Below, in pieces: positions 9,822-18,519 of a DNA stretch of 64,000 bases; position 1 is the first letter of the stretch, and each line of letters opens with the position of its first letter. The DNA comes from Chlorobiaceae bacterium (GTDB lineage Bacteria; Bacteroidota; Chlorobiia; Chlorobiales; Chlorobiaceae), in assembly GCA_013334225.1 (NCBI GenBank), contig JAAXXY010000001.1, positions 62,001 through 126,000 on the forward strand, in the 5' to 3' direction. A program made the position numbers and the translations under genes. Below the pieces are notes generated by a model. It was given only the letters and a program-made list of their open reading frames with translations. It searched no databases and had not been told where the DNA came from.

Positions 9822-10847
9822 ATGAGTAGTTTGGATTCACAATGCAGGGTCGCGGTGCTTGGGGCAACCGGCCTTGTAGGCCGCACCATGATTCAGGTGC
9901 TGGAAGAGAGGAATTTTCCCGTCACCGAACTGGTACCGATCGCATCCGCAAGAAGTGCCGGTCAGGTTGTGCCGTTCAGGGGGAAGGATTTCATCGTGCG
10001 GGAGCCTTCTGGGGAGACTTTCCGCGGGGTCGATATCGCACTCTTTTCGGCAGGCGCGACTGCAAGCCGTGAGTGGGCTCCGGTAGCCGCGGCACAGGGC
10101 GCTATTGTCATAGACAATTCATCGGCATTCCGCATGGACCCGGATATTCCTCTGGTCGTTCCCGAAGTAAATCCCGAAAAGATTTTCAGAGAGGACGGAA
10201 CGCCTGAAAAAATTATAGCCAATCCTAACTGTTCGACCATCCAGATGGTTGTCGTGCTCAAACCGCTTCATGAACACTACGGTCTGAAGCGAGTTGTCGT
10301 TTCCACCTACCAGTCGGTTACGGGAAAAGGGAAGGCCGGGCGTGATGCCCTCGAGAGCGAGCTTGCCGGCGAGCCGCAGGAGCAGTTTACCCACTTCCAT
10401 CAGATCGCTTTCAACGCTGTGCCGCAGATCGATGCGTTTACCGAAAACGGCTATACCAAGGAAGAGATGAAGATGGTGAACGAGACAAAGAAGATCATGG
10501 GTGACGATTCGATAAGCGTTTCACCGACGACGGTACGTATCCCGGTATACGGAGGCCATGGTGAGTCACTGAACATCGAGCTTGCAAAGGAGTTCGACAT
10601 CGACGAGGTTCGCAGGCTTCTCGCCGGTTCTCCTGGCATCATCATGCAGGACGATCCCTCAGCCCGCATCTACCCGATGCCTCTGACCTCCTATGAGCGC
10701 GACGAAGTGTTTGTCGGCAGGATCCGCCGTGATTACTGGCATCCGCAGACCCTGAACATGTGGGTCGTTGCCGACAACCTGAGAAAGGGTGCGGCTACCA
10801 ATGCCGTTCAGATCGCCGAGGTCATCATTTCGAAACGGCAGCGATAG
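9822..10847 (+). CDS. asd: Aspartate-semialdehyde dehydrogenase
   Basis: Reduces aspartyl phosphate to aspartate semialdehyde, the branch point to lysine/diaminopimelate, threonine and methionine. The NADP loop GATGLVG is at residues 14-20, the active-site cysteine is C137 in NPNCSTIQM, and the catalytic histidine sits in GGHGESL. Length 341 is normal. It ends 23 bases inside the convergent gene at 10825-11706, and a perfect hairpin lies just after its stop. Confidence 0.95.
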   Translation: MSSLDSQCRVAVLGATGLVGRTMIQVLEERNFPVTELVPIASARSAGQVVPFRGKDFIVREPSGETFRGVDIALFSAGATASREWAPVAAAQGAIVIDNSSAFRMDPDIPLVVPEVNPEKIFREDGTPEKIIANPNCSTIQMVVVLKPLHEHYGLKRVVVSTYQSVTGKGKAGRDALESELAGEPQEQFTHFHQIAFNAVPQIDAFTENGYTKEEMKMVNETKKIMGDDSISVSPTTVRIPVYGGHGESLNIELAKEFDIDEVRRLLAGSPGIIMQDDPSARIYPMPLTSYERDEVFVGRIRRDYWHPQTLNMWVVADNLRKGAATNAVQIAEVIISKRQR

Positions 10848-11706
10848 TTCCTTCCGTAAAAGCCATCAGCGCCGTGCTGATGGCTTTTACGGCTGCAGGT
10901 GAGGTTATGGAGAATTTTACGAGGTTGCTTATCGGTATCGAAGAAGGGATCCCGAGCGGTTTTGTCTTCAGCGATGTTTCTTTTCCTATAAGCGTTACAA
11001 GGGCCTTGTCAACCCTTGTTCCGGTTATCTGAACACCGGTTTCCCTGAGGAGAGGATTTCCGGAAAGTTCTTTTATGGTAAAAAATATGGCTTCCTCGCG
11101 GCTTCTGACCTGACGGCAGATAAATTTTTCCAGCCTGCCATGCTTCGATACCGAGATCAGAAAATAATTGTTTTCCAGTTCAATCGTTGCCAGCGGCGTG
11201 TCTCCATGCATTGACAACTGAAGAAGCGACAAGTGGGGAGAGCAGCTGTAACGAACCCGGTAATCCGCAGAAAACATATCCGAAACAGTTCGGCATGGTT
11301 CGGCGGGGTAGAAAAGCAGAAGTTTTTTTTCATGCAGGCTTTTTGTCAATTCTCCATAACCGGTAACATCACAGTTGTAATCGTCAGGCTGGTTCAGGAA
11401 ATGCTCCGCTTCCATTCTGCATAACTCCTGATACTGTGAGGGATCGGCATCTGCCGGAAAATATGCGGGAAGAGGCAGATAGGTTTCAGGTGCGATACAA
11501 AGCACAATTTCTTCACTCTGCATTTTTCCAATCTGACGGACAATTTTTTTCAGCAGACGTTTTCCTTTTTCTGAAAGCAGTTCCCTGATACCGAAAGGAA
11601 AAGTTTTGCAGCCAGTAAGCCTGTAAGCAGCACCTCCGGAGGATTCAAGCCCGATCAGCGCGCATTCGCTGGTATCTATGGTACAGACTGTCTGGCTTAT
11701 GCCCAT
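10825..11706 (-). CDS. Uncharacterised protein with possible actin-like (PilM/DUF3822-like) fold
   Basis: A 293-residue protein not firmly recognised. The N-terminal CTIDTSECALIGLE alternation, a central beta-rich segment and an ATIELENNYFLISV stretch resemble the split actin-like fold of PilM-type and DUF3822 proteins. The start overlaps the stop of the ComEA-like gene in TAATG, which indicates translational coupling, so the two proteins are probably made together. Its last 8 codons overlap the 3' end of asd, and a 17-bp perfect hairpin lies in its final coding region. A link with DNA uptake or a pilus is an inference from position. Confidence 0.6.
   Translation of the reverse strand: MGISQTVCTIDTSECALIGLESSGGAAYRLTGCKTFPFGIRELLSEKGKRLLKKIVRQIGKMQSEEIVLCIAPETYLPLPAYFPADADPSQYQELCRMEAEHFLNQPDDYNCDVTGYGELTKSLHEKKLLLFYPAEPCRTVSDMFSADYRVRYSCSPHLSLLQLSMHGDTPLATIELENNYFLISVSKHGRLEKFICRQVRSREEAIFFTIKELSGNPLLRETGVQITGTRVDKALVTLIGKETSLKTKPLGIPSSIPISNLVKFSITSPAAVKAISTALMAFTEGTIAAVSK
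10854..10892. terminator. Perfect 17-bp hairpin at the asd / actin-like gene convergence
   Basis: Arm CCGTAAAAGCCATCAGC (10854-10870), 5-base loop, and its exact complement (10876-10892). It lies 6 bases after the asd stop and within codons of the opposing gene. No T run follows, so it may end transcripts by Rho-assisted arrest or protect 3' ends rather than act as a classical terminator. Confidence 0.55.
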
Positions 11707-12245
11707 TAGTCAAGAGTGAAATGTTTTTTTAAAAGCTCGAGCTTTTTTCTGCCTATGCCTTTTACTTCCAGAAAGTCCTGAAACTGTTCAATCCTGCCGC
11801 CTTTTTCTTTCCGGAAAGCGATAAGCCGGCCAGCCATGACCGGACCTATGCCCGGAATTTTCTCCAACTGGCTTTTACCTGCCTTGTTGAAGGCTATTGT
11901 TCCGGTAAACACTTTTTCCGATGAATGAGCTTCCCGTCGTCTTGCAACAGGCTGGCCGTTTTCTTCCCCGGCAGCATCCTGAAGAACCTCTTCCCGTACA
12001 TGTTCCTGATCGTCGGCGGCCAGTTTTATGAGGCTGTCGACTTCCGCTTCACGAAAACGGGATTGTTCGGCTTGTCTGACAAGCACGGTTTCCTTTTCGA
12101 TCGATCGGATATTTTTCAGGATCCCCCCGAGCACGAGAAATCCGATGAGTATTGTCGCAAGCGTGATTTCCGCTTTTGTAAGGCTCAATGCCCGGGCTGT
12201 TTTTTCAAGACCGCTCATATCGCTTGACGGTATCAATTTACACAA
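11706..12245 (-). CDS. ComEA-like helix-hairpin-helix DNA-binding protein, membrane-anchored
   Basis: A hydrophobic segment at about residues 27-45 is followed by a charged linker and a C-terminal pair of helix-hairpin-helix motifs (LEKIPGIGPVMAGRLIAFR and FLEVKGIGRKKLELL). This is the arrangement of ComEA, which binds incoming DNA at the cell surface during transformation. The start used overlaps the alr stop by 8 bases; the methionine at 12218 is an alternative. Its stop overlaps the start of the next gene. Without other com genes in view the function remains an inference. Confidence 0.75.
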   Translation of the reverse strand: MCKLIPSSDMSGLEKTARALSLTKAEITLATILIGFLVLGGILKNIRSIEKETVLVRQAEQSRFREAEVDSLIKLAADDQEHVREEVLQDAAGEENGQPVARRREAHSSEKVFTGTIAFNKAGKSQLEKIPGIGPVMAGRLIAFRKEKGGRIEQFQDFLEVKGIGRKKLELLKKHFTLD

Positions 12246-13374
12246 AAATACGTTTTACTCTCGAAGAAACCGAACAGAGGGTTTCATAACTGATTGTCCC
12301 GTAAATATCCGCGATATCCTCCGCGGTTGGAGTATCCCAGCCGAAGAGAACGGCCTTGTCTCCTTTTTTGACCTCCTGATCCGTGCCGAGGTTCACCATG
12401 ATCTGGTCCATCGTGACTGTTCCGATCTGATTATAGCGCTTATCGTTTATCATGATCGTAGCGCGGTTGGAAAGAGCCCTTGGATAACCGTCGGCATAAC
12501 CCGCTGCGATGGTTGCAACCCGGCATGGTTCCATTGCTGTCCAGGTGCGGTTGTAACTGATTGTGGTGCCCGCCTGGACCTCCTTTATGAAGATCACCCT
12601 CGCTTCGACTTGCATGACCGGTTTGACACAAAGACGCAATGATGTGTTTTTTGCAGGATGGTAGCCGTAGAGGAGGATTCCGGGCCTGACCATATCGAAC
12701 CAGGATTCCTGTGCCGTAAGGATGGCCCCGCTGTTTGCGCAATGCTTGCAGACGGTTTTCGATGCAGCATGTTCGTATTCTGCAGTGAGGTTCTTGAAGG
12801 CAGCAAGCTGTTTGCCGGTAAAATCATCGGGTGACGAGCTTTCTGCAAAATGGGTATAGATACCTTTAAGTTCAAGGTGAGGCGACGAATCTATTTTACG
12901 CAGGAGTTCCATCGCAAGGGAAGGGGGGACTCCGAGTCTTCCCATGCCGGTATCCACTTTGAGCTGAACGCCGAGCTTCATATTCTCTGCGCAGGCGATT
13001 TCTTCTGCTGCCCGGACAGTATCAGCGTCGCAGACGGTCATTTCTATGCCGTGCTTCAGATACAGGTCGATCTGCGAAGCGAGAGGTGAAGAGAAGGCAA
13101 GAATCGATGCTTGATTTTTGTGGGCAGAGCCGGTTCTCAGTTCAATCGCTTCATGGATATTTGCAACACCAAAGTCAGCTACTCCAAGCGATTCAAGAGC
13201 AGAGGCGACAGCGAGGGCGTTGTGCCCATATGCATTAGCCTTTACGATGCCCATCATTCGTGCTTTTCCTCTGATTCTCTCCAGGATCAGTCGTGCATTC
13301 CATAAAAGGTTTTCACGTGATACAAGGGCTTCCGTCATGTTTTCTGCCTGAAAACCCGTTTCATTAATGCCCAT
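12238..13374 (-). CDS. alr: Alanine racemase
   Basis: PLP enzyme supplying D-alanine for peptidoglycan. The PLP lysine is K45 in VKANAYGH, the catalytic tyrosine lies in ISYNRTW, and the C-terminal domain carries the GTVTMDQIMVN strand. The first methionine gives 378 residues; the one at residue 13 (MTEALVS) would start closer to the conserved part and is an alternative. It is the first gene of a three-gene leftward operon with the ComEA-like and actin-like genes. Confidence 0.95.
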   Translation of the reverse strand: MGINETGFQAENMTEALVSRENLLWNARLILERIRGKARMMGIVKANAYGHNALAVASALESLGVADFGVANIHEAIELRTGSAHKNQASILAFSSPLASQIDLYLKHGIEMTVCDADTVRAAEEIACAENMKLGVQLKVDTGMGRLGVPPSLAMELLRKIDSSPHLELKGIYTHFAESSSPDDFTGKQLAAFKNLTAEYEHAASKTVCKHCANSGAILTAQESWFDMVRPGILLYGYHPAKNTSLRLCVKPVMQVEARVIFIKEVQAGTTISYNRTWTAMEPCRVATIAAGYADGYPRALSNRATIMINDKRYNQIGTVTMDQIMVNLGTDQEVKKGDKAVLFGWDTPTAEDIADIYGTISYETLCSVSSRVKRIFV

Positions 13375-13605
13375 GTCACGTCTGCCTTTATATTTATTAC
13401 TGAGATGTTATCATTATATCCCGAAACTGCCTGTAAAGAAGCGTATTCAGGAACAATTTGTTTAAAAAACATTTTTTTTTCTGATTTTCAAGACAAGAAG
13501 CAGCGTCTCCCTTCGGTATCTTTCATTGATCAATTAATGTATATTTTCCATGGTGTGCAATCAGGTTTTTGTTGTTTCCTTTAATCCATTTTTCTCTCTA
13601 CCATC

Positions 13606-14979
13606 ATGCCGAACAACGATATATTCGGGCTGACAGCAGAAACGCCGCTTGTCATCATCAAGCGGATGGCTCGCAGCATCCCGCCCAGGGTAATGGCGAA
13701 ACTCGAGTATATGAACCCTGCCTGTTCTCCATACTACAGGGTTGCCTCCGCCCTGATTGCCGATGCAGAAGAGAGGAACCTTATTCACCCCGGTATGACG
13801 CTTGTCGACTGGACGTACGGCAACAGCGGCATTGCACTCGCTATGGCTGGTGTAAGCCGGGGGTACAAGCTGCTTCTGACCGCTCCGGAAAAAATTTCGA
13901 AGGAAAAACAGGACCTGCTGCGGGCAATCGGTGCCGAACTGGTCATAACCCCTTCCGATGCATTGCCCGGAGAGCCCAGGAGCTGTATGAACGTCGCCGA
14001 AAGCCTCGTCTCGAATATTTCCAGCGCTTTTTTTGCCGGCATGTATGAAAACCCTGTAAGCCTCAAGGTTCACAGCGATGTGACCGGGAACGAGATTTTT
14101 CGTCAGACGGAAGGCAAGGTTACGCATGTCTTTATTCCCCTGGTGTCGGGGGCAATGATCTCGGGTATCGGGCGCTGCCTGAAAGCCAGAAACCCCGCTA
14201 TCCGTATCATCGGTGTTGAATCGCAGGGCTCGGTTTATTCCGGACTTTTCAGGGATGGCAGACCGGGCAGCTATTCCTTTTCCGAAATCGAGGAGATCGG
14301 CGCGCTGCAGGTCTCGAATCTGTGGGACCCTTCTGTAATCGATGATGTCATGCAGGTAAGCGATTATGATGCGTTCAACTGCGGCAGGGAACTGCTCCGT
14401 ATGGAAGCGGTTTTTGCCGGCGGGGCTTCAGGTGCAGTCATGTCCGCGGCTCTTCAGGCTGGCGGGAGCTATCGAGAGGATGACTGTGTTGTTTTGCTGC
14501 TGAATGATTTCGGAGGTTATTATCTCAGCAAGATGTATTGCGACGACTGGATGCGAAAACGCGGCTTTTACCGGAAAATGAAAACGGCAGTCGAACAGAT
14601 CACCGCTGAAGACATCCTCCAGCTGAAGGCACGACGTGACCTGATTTTTGCCGGTCCGGAACACACACTTGCCGAGGTGTTCGAAATGATGAAGCAGAAT
14701 GACGTTTCACAGCTGCCGATAGTATCCTATAACGCTCCGATAGGCAGTATCAGCGAAAACAAGATTCTGTCGATACTTATAGAAAACGATGAAGCAATGA
14801 ATTCAAAGGTGGTCGGGTTCATGGAACAGCCGTTTCCGGTCTGCATGCCCGATGCCACCATATCCGAACTGTCAGGCAAACTGCAGCAGAATGCGTCCGG
14901 TGTGCTGATAAGTCTGACCGATGGACGATTGCAATTGATTACCAAATCTGACCTTATCGATGCACTGACCCATAAATGA
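13606..14979 (+). CDS. Cystathionine beta-synthase-like protein lacking the PLP lysine, with CBS domains
   Basis: The fold is that of fold-type II PLP enzymes such as cystathionine beta-synthase or cysteine synthase: KLEYMNP near residue 32, YGNSGIALAM, a glycine-loop region, then two C-terminal CBS domains (about 325-457). The motif that should hold the PLP Schiff-base lysine, normally GGSVKDR, reads ACSPYYR (39-45), so tyrosine replaces lysine at 43. The phosphate-binding GTGGT loop is also altered, to VSGAM. The frame is open and well conserved elsewhere, so this looks like a maintained pseudo-enzyme, perhaps an adenylate-sensing regulator, rather than a decaying gene. A single gene with its own 230-base upstream gap. 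Confidence 0.8.
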   Translation: MPNNDIFGLTAETPLVIIKRMARSIPPRVMAKLEYMNPACSPYYRVASALIADAEERNLIHPGMTLVDWTYGNSGIALAMAGVSRGYKLLLTAPEKISKEKQDLLRAIGAELVITPSDALPGEPRSCMNVAESLVSNISSAFFAGMYENPVSLKVHSDVTGNEIFRQTEGKVTHVFIPLVSGAMISGIGRCLKARNPAIRIIGVESQGSVYSGLFRDGRPGSYSFSEIEEIGALQVSNLWDPSVIDDVMQVSDYDAFNCGRELLRMEAVFAGGASGAVMSAALQAGGSYREDDCVVLLLNDFGGYYLSKMYCDDWMRKRGFYRKMKTAVEQITAEDILQLKARRDLIFAGPEHTLAEVFEMMKQNDVSQLPIVSYNAPIGSISENKILSILIENDEAMNSKVVGFMEQPFPVCMPDATISELSGKLQQNASGVLISLTDGRLQLITKSDLIDALTHK

Positions 14980-15039
14980 AAAGAGAGAAAATTATCCGGT
15001 TGTTTTTTTTGCAGGATTTACGTAATTAGGCACTCTTGC

Positions 15040-15120
15040 ATATTCCTCTTTTTATTGAGGAATTCTGCACTATATTGCGCAATGCAGAAAAAATGCCGGG
15101 GGTTGTCCAGCATTGGACAA
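15040..15120. repeat. Cluster of three short inverted repeats upstream of the zinc-ribbon gene
   Basis: Within 80 bases there are ATTCCTC/GAGGAAT, the palindrome ATTGCGCAAT inside CTGCA/TGCAG arms, and TTGTCCA (15103-15109) with TGGACAA (15114-15120). They could be protein-binding sites or a structured leader for the gene starting at 15189. Confidence 0.4.
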
Positions 15121-15188
15121 TTACGGAAGATGATAAAACATCGAAAAGCCAAACTGCATTTCAGCGGTTAAAAAACCAGCGGTAGAAT

Positions 15189-15749
15189 ATGAAGGTAGAG
15201 TCCAGAAAAAGGCAGTTTATTTTGGATGGTAAAATCGAGGCCTGCTTCTGCGAAGGTTGCGGCCGGATTACAGAAAAGGTGTTTGTCGGTGAGTGGATGC
15301 CGAGTGACAAACCTAAGGACGACGATTTGCTGACATCCTCTCCTCAGAAGAAGAACAAGGCGGGGAAGGGCGTTTCCGGAGATGCAGTTCCTGCTGCCGA
15401 AAACCAGTACTGGATCCGTTGTGCGGAGTGCAATCAGGTTTATCTTCTGAAAGAATGGCAGATACAGATCGATCGTGAAGTGAGCCCTTGTGAACTGAAC
15501 CCTGAAGAGTGCCAGGTTTACTCACCTCATGGAATTTATGCGAAAGGAGACGCACTTTATCATCAGTCAATAGGTGAAGTCGGTGTGGTAAGGGAAAAAC
15601 TTGCGACCGGCAGCGGTGCATATGTCATTATTGTGGAATTCTCGAAAAGCGGCAGAAAACAACTGCTTGAAAATGTCCGCATGAATCCTGTCAAAGAGCA
15701 GAGCACGGAGAGTATTACCGATCTTATTAAAATGAAACTTAGACGCTGA
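15189..15749 (+). CDS. Uncharacterised zinc-ribbon-like protein with a C-terminal beta domain
   Basis: A 186-residue protein with two CxxC pairs (CEGCG near residue 22 and CAECN near 78), separated by a low-complexity linker, which together could bind one zinc ion. The C-terminal half (HGIYAKGDALYHQS...GVVREK...VEFSKSG) resembles small barrel domains that begin with a GDxVxHxxxGxGxV pattern, as in CarD/CdnL-like or UvrD-tail tudor-like modules. Such folds bind RNA polymerase or nucleic acid. It precedes rpsU by 23 bases on the same strand. Function not recognised. Confidence 0.7.
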   Translation: MKVESRKRQFILDGKIEACFCEGCGRITEKVFVGEWMPSDKPKDDDLLTSSPQKKNKAGKGVSGDAVPAAENQYWIRCAECNQVYLLKEWQIQIDREVSPCELNPEECQVYSPHGIYAKGDALYHQSIGEVGVVREKLATGSGAYVIIVEFSKSGRKQLLENVRMNPVKEQSTESITDLIKMKLRR

Positions 15750-15772
15750 AATTGTAAAAGGGGGTGAATTTT

Positions 15773-15970
15773 TTGGTTAGTGTGCAGGTCAATGAGAACG
15801 AATCGATCGATAAAATGCTGAAACGCTTCAAGAAGAAGTATGAGCGCGCAGGTGTTTTAAAGGAATTTCGTAAAAACGCATACTTTGTTAAACCGTCGAT
15901 CGATAACCGTCTGAAGCGTTCGAGATGCAAACGCAGAGCACAGCGGGCAAATGAAGAACGCAATTCATGA
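15773..15970 (+). CDS. rpsU: 30S ribosomal protein S21, TTG start
   Basis: The protein begins [13 protein letters not shown] and ends in an Arg/Lys-rich tail, 65 residues, the expected size of S21 in this phylum. The TTG at 15773 is chosen over an upstream in-frame GTG at 15764 because the purine-rich GGGGG (15760-15764) then sits at a normal Shine-Dalgarno distance and the protein starts exactly like family members. S21 helps 30S subunits recognise mRNA starts. A strong terminator follows. Confidence 0.93.
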   Translation: MVSVQVNENESIDKMLKRFKKKYERAGVLKEFRKNAYFVKPSIDNRLKRSRCKRRAQRANEERNS

Positions 15971-15996
15971 TCGATCCGGAGGGAACAGATTATACG

Positions 15997-16028
15997 AAGC
16001 AGCTCCTTTACCGGGGTTGCTTTTTTTT
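15997..16028 (+). terminator. Intrinsic terminator after rpsU
   Basis: A 10-base-pair stem with G-U pairs (15997-16006, arm AAGCAGCTCC, with 16013-16022) is followed by eight T residues. Confidence 0.8.
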
Positions 16029-16052
16029 TGTCAACTATCAATCCACTGACTC

Positions 16053-17357
16053 ATGAGAGTTTTCAAAGGTGAAGTGACGGCTTTGCCGCCGGACAAATCG
16101 ATATCCCATCGTGCCGCCCTTATCGGCTCCCTGTCGGAAGGGGTTACCGAGATTACCAACTTTTCCGGAGGTTTCGACAACCAGTCGACCATCGGGGTTC
16201 TGAAAGAGACCGGAATAACGCTCAGGCAGGAGGAGATAGATGGTGCCTATGGACGGAGGATTCGCAGGGTTGTCATGGAGTCTTCGGGCCTGTGGGGATT
16301 TCAGCCTCCATCCTCACCCCTGAACTGCAACAACTCGGGAAGTACCATGCGCATGTTTGCCGGCATTCTTGCCGCTCAGCCATTCGAAAGTGTACTGATA
16401 GGAGACAATTCACTGATGAAGCGTCCGATGAAACGGATTGCCGATCCCCTGCGCATGATGGGAGCCGAAATCGAACTCTCTTTATCAGGAACAGCACCGG
16501 TCCGGATCAGAGGCAAGAAAGACCTGAAGCCTGTCGAATACCGGTTGCCGGTCCCGTCTGCGCAGGTCAAGTCCCTTGTGGCTCTTGCCGCACTGCATGC
16601 AGAAGGCGAGTCACGGATTATCGAAACGCTCCGATCCCGTGATCATACCGAGGTGATGCTCGGTCTCCAAGCAATTGAGAAAGAAGGGGAGCGCATCATT
16701 GTGGTGCCCGGCAGAAAGCGGCTGGAAGCAAAACCGTTCCTTGTTCCTGCGGACCCTTCGGCAGCCTGTTTCATTGTTGCGCTTGGTCTCCTTGCCAGAG
16801 GGTCGGAGATCATCATCAGGGATGTCTGTCTTAACCCGACAAGGGCGGCTTTTCTCGATATTCTCAGGGACGCGGGAGCGGGTATATCGATCGAGAACAA
16901 CCGGGTTATCGGTGGGGAATCCATTGGTGATATCGTTATCGTCAACAGCACGGGAATCGAGCCGTTATCGATCAGCGATCCGCAGACAGTCGCGTTCGTC
17001 ATCGATGAAATTCCCATGCTTGCCGTACTTTCGGCTTTTGCATCCGGCAGGTTCGAACTGCACAATGCCGAAGAGTTGCGAACTAAGGAGAGCGACAGGA
17101 TCGATGCTCTCGTAATCAACCTGCAGCGGCTCGGTTTCGAATGCGAACAGTATCCGGACGGGTTCATCGTCAAGGGGCGCGATACCATACAGCAGGGAAC
17201 CACGGTTATCGAAAGTTTCGACGATCACAGGATCGCCATGAGCTTCGCCGTAGCGGGAAAAGCTTCTGGATGCGCGCTCGATATAACCGATATCAATGTC
17301 GTGGGAGTATCGTTTCCGAACTTTTTCGATATTCTCGACGGGCTGGAAGTCCGATAG
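16053..17357 (+). CDS. aroA: 3-phosphoshikimate 1-carboxyvinyltransferase (EPSP synthase)
   Basis: Joins shikimate-3-phosphate and PEP in aromatic amino acid synthesis. Motifs in order: [12 protein letters not shown] near the N-terminus, [40 protein letters not shown] and KESDRIDAL with the catalytic region in the second globular domain. The 434-residue length is normal. The ATG at 16053 starts directly with the first strand. It converges on the hydrolase gene at 17370, with a 13-base gap. Confidence 0.95.
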   Translation: MRVFKGEVTALPPDKSISHRAALIGSLSEGVTEITNFSGGFDNQSTIGVLKETGITLRQEEIDGAYGRRIRRVVMESSGLWGFQPPSSPLNCNNSGSTMRMFAGILAAQPFESVLIGDNSLMKRPMKRIADPLRMMGAEIELSLSGTAPVRIRGKKDLKPVEYRLPVPSAQVKSLVALAALHAEGESRIIETLRSRDHTEVMLGLQAIEKEGERIIVVPGRKRLEAKPFLVPADPSAACFIVALGLLARGSEIIIRDVCLNPTRAAFLDILRDAGAGISIENNRVIGGESIGDIVIVNSTGIEPLSISDPQTVAFVIDEIPMLAVLSAFASGRFELHNAEELRTKESDRIDALVINLQRLGFECEQYPDGFIVKGRDTIQQGTTVIESFDDHRIAMSFAVAGKASGCALDITDINVVGVSFPNFFDILDGLEVR

Positions 17358-17360
17358 TCT

Positions 17361-17379
17361 CCAGGCCAATCAGGCCTGG
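17361..17379. terminator. Perfect hairpin between aroA and the convergent hydrolase gene
   Basis: CCAGGCC (17361-17367), 5-base loop, GGCCTGG (17373-17379). It covers the last codons of the opposing gene and has no T run, like the hairpin after asd. Confidence 0.5.
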
Positions 17380-18155
17380 CTTAAGGCGCGCAGGTATTCA
17401 AGTAGCGCGCGGTTGAAGGCATCGGGCTGTTCCATGTTCGAAATGTGTCCGGCTCCGCCAAGCAGGATCAGCCTTGAACCGCGGATACGGACACTGATGT
17501 CTTCGGCGGTCTGAGGTGTCGTCATCCTGTCTTCCGTACCGCATATGACCAATACCGGACAGGTGATTGAGCCGAGAAGCGGCGTGGAATCAATGCGTGT
17601 CATAATGGCATGCTGTGCTGCATTGATGACGTGTGCAGGCTGTCTCCGGATGATAACCGATACCTCTGCAGGCAGTTCCGACTTTGAGAGATAGGTGTCG
17701 CTTGAAAAATAGTTCGGGACCATACGCCGGACAGCTTCGTCCGCCCCGGCAGTTTCGACGGCTTTCATGAACTCACCGCGCTGTTCCCGCGCAGCTTGAG
17801 TGTCACTTTCAGCCCTGGTATCGCAGAGAACGAGGGATACGATTTTCTCAGGGTAGTTACGATAGAACTCGAATGCCTGGTACCCGCCCATGGAAAGACC
17901 CGTGATCGTTGCTTTCGCGATGCCGAGAGAGTCCATGAGGGCAGCCAGTTCATGAGCAAAATCCGTGAAATTCCATTCGGCTTTTTCATCCGAACCGTCA
18001 ATACCGAAAGCATTCGGAGCGATCACCCTGTAACCGGCTTTACCGAGCGCATAGAGCTGCGGTTTCCACATTTCTGCGGAGAGCGGAAAGGCGTGAAGCA
18101 GAATGACTGTGGGTGTGCCCGGCTTCTCAGGGCCGGCTTGCAGGTATGTCAGCAT
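17370..18155 (-). CDS. Alpha/beta hydrolase
   Basis: A 261-residue protein with the nucleophile elbow GLSMGG (serine 88), an oxyanion region HAFPLSAEMW near residue 21, an acid in CGTEDRMTTP and a catalytic histidine in GAGHISNME. This is the set seen in soluble esterases and carboxylesterase/haloperoxidase relatives; the substrate is unknown. The gene begins 3 bases after the YtxH-like gene, so the two are co-transcribed. Confidence 0.87.
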   Translation of the reverse strand: MLTYLQAGPEKPGTPTVILLHAFPLSAEMWKPQLYALGKAGYRVIAPNAFGIDGSDEKAEWNFTDFAHELAALMDSLGIAKATITGLSMGGYQAFEFYRNYPEKIVSLVLCDTRAESDTQAAREQRGEFMKAVETAGADEAVRRMVPNYFSSDTYLSKSELPAEVSVIIRRQPAHVINAAQHAIMTRIDSTPLLGSITCPVLVICGTEDRMTTPQTAEDISVRIRGSRLILLGGAGHISNMEQPDAFNRALLEYLRALSQA

Positions 18156-18158
18156 GGC

Positions 18159-18482
18159 TCAACTTTCCTGGGGTTTCGGATAACCCTTGATTTCCCTTAT
18201 GATGCTGTTTGCTTCATTGAGGATTTTTTTCGCTTCGTCGCGGGCTGTGTCTATAATTTCCTGAGAGCGTTTTTTTGCCTCGTTGCTGTATACGACATCC
18301 TGCTCGCTGCTTTCGTAATAGTCGCTTGCCTTGTCGAGTGCGTTTTTGATCGTGCCGGTTATGATCTGCTGGGTTTCCGTTCCTTTGTGGGGCGCGAAAA
18401 GCAGGCCCATGATTGTTCCGGCAACTGCGCCAAGAACGGCACCGAAGAAAAGCCCCTTGTAAAACTTGTCCTGTTGCTCCAT
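18159..18482 (-). CDS. YtxH-domain membrane-anchored protein
   Basis: A 107-residue protein with one N-terminal membrane segment rich in Gly/Ala (FFGAVLGAVAGTIMGLLFAP) ending in the PHKG turn typical of YtxH proteins, then an amphipathic, coiled-coil-prone tail with many Lys/Glu/Ala residues. Members are stress-related in Firmicutes but their mechanism is unknown. It is the first gene of the pair with the hydrolase. Confidence 0.8.
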   Translation of the reverse strand: MEQQDKFYKGLFFGAVLGAVAGTIMGLLFAPHKGTETQQIITGTIKNALDKASDYYESSEQDVVYSNEAKKRSQEIIDTARDEAKKILNEANSIIREIKGYPKPQES

Positions 18483-18519
18483 GGTAATCGAAGTTTTTGT
18501 TTACCGGTAATATACGATT

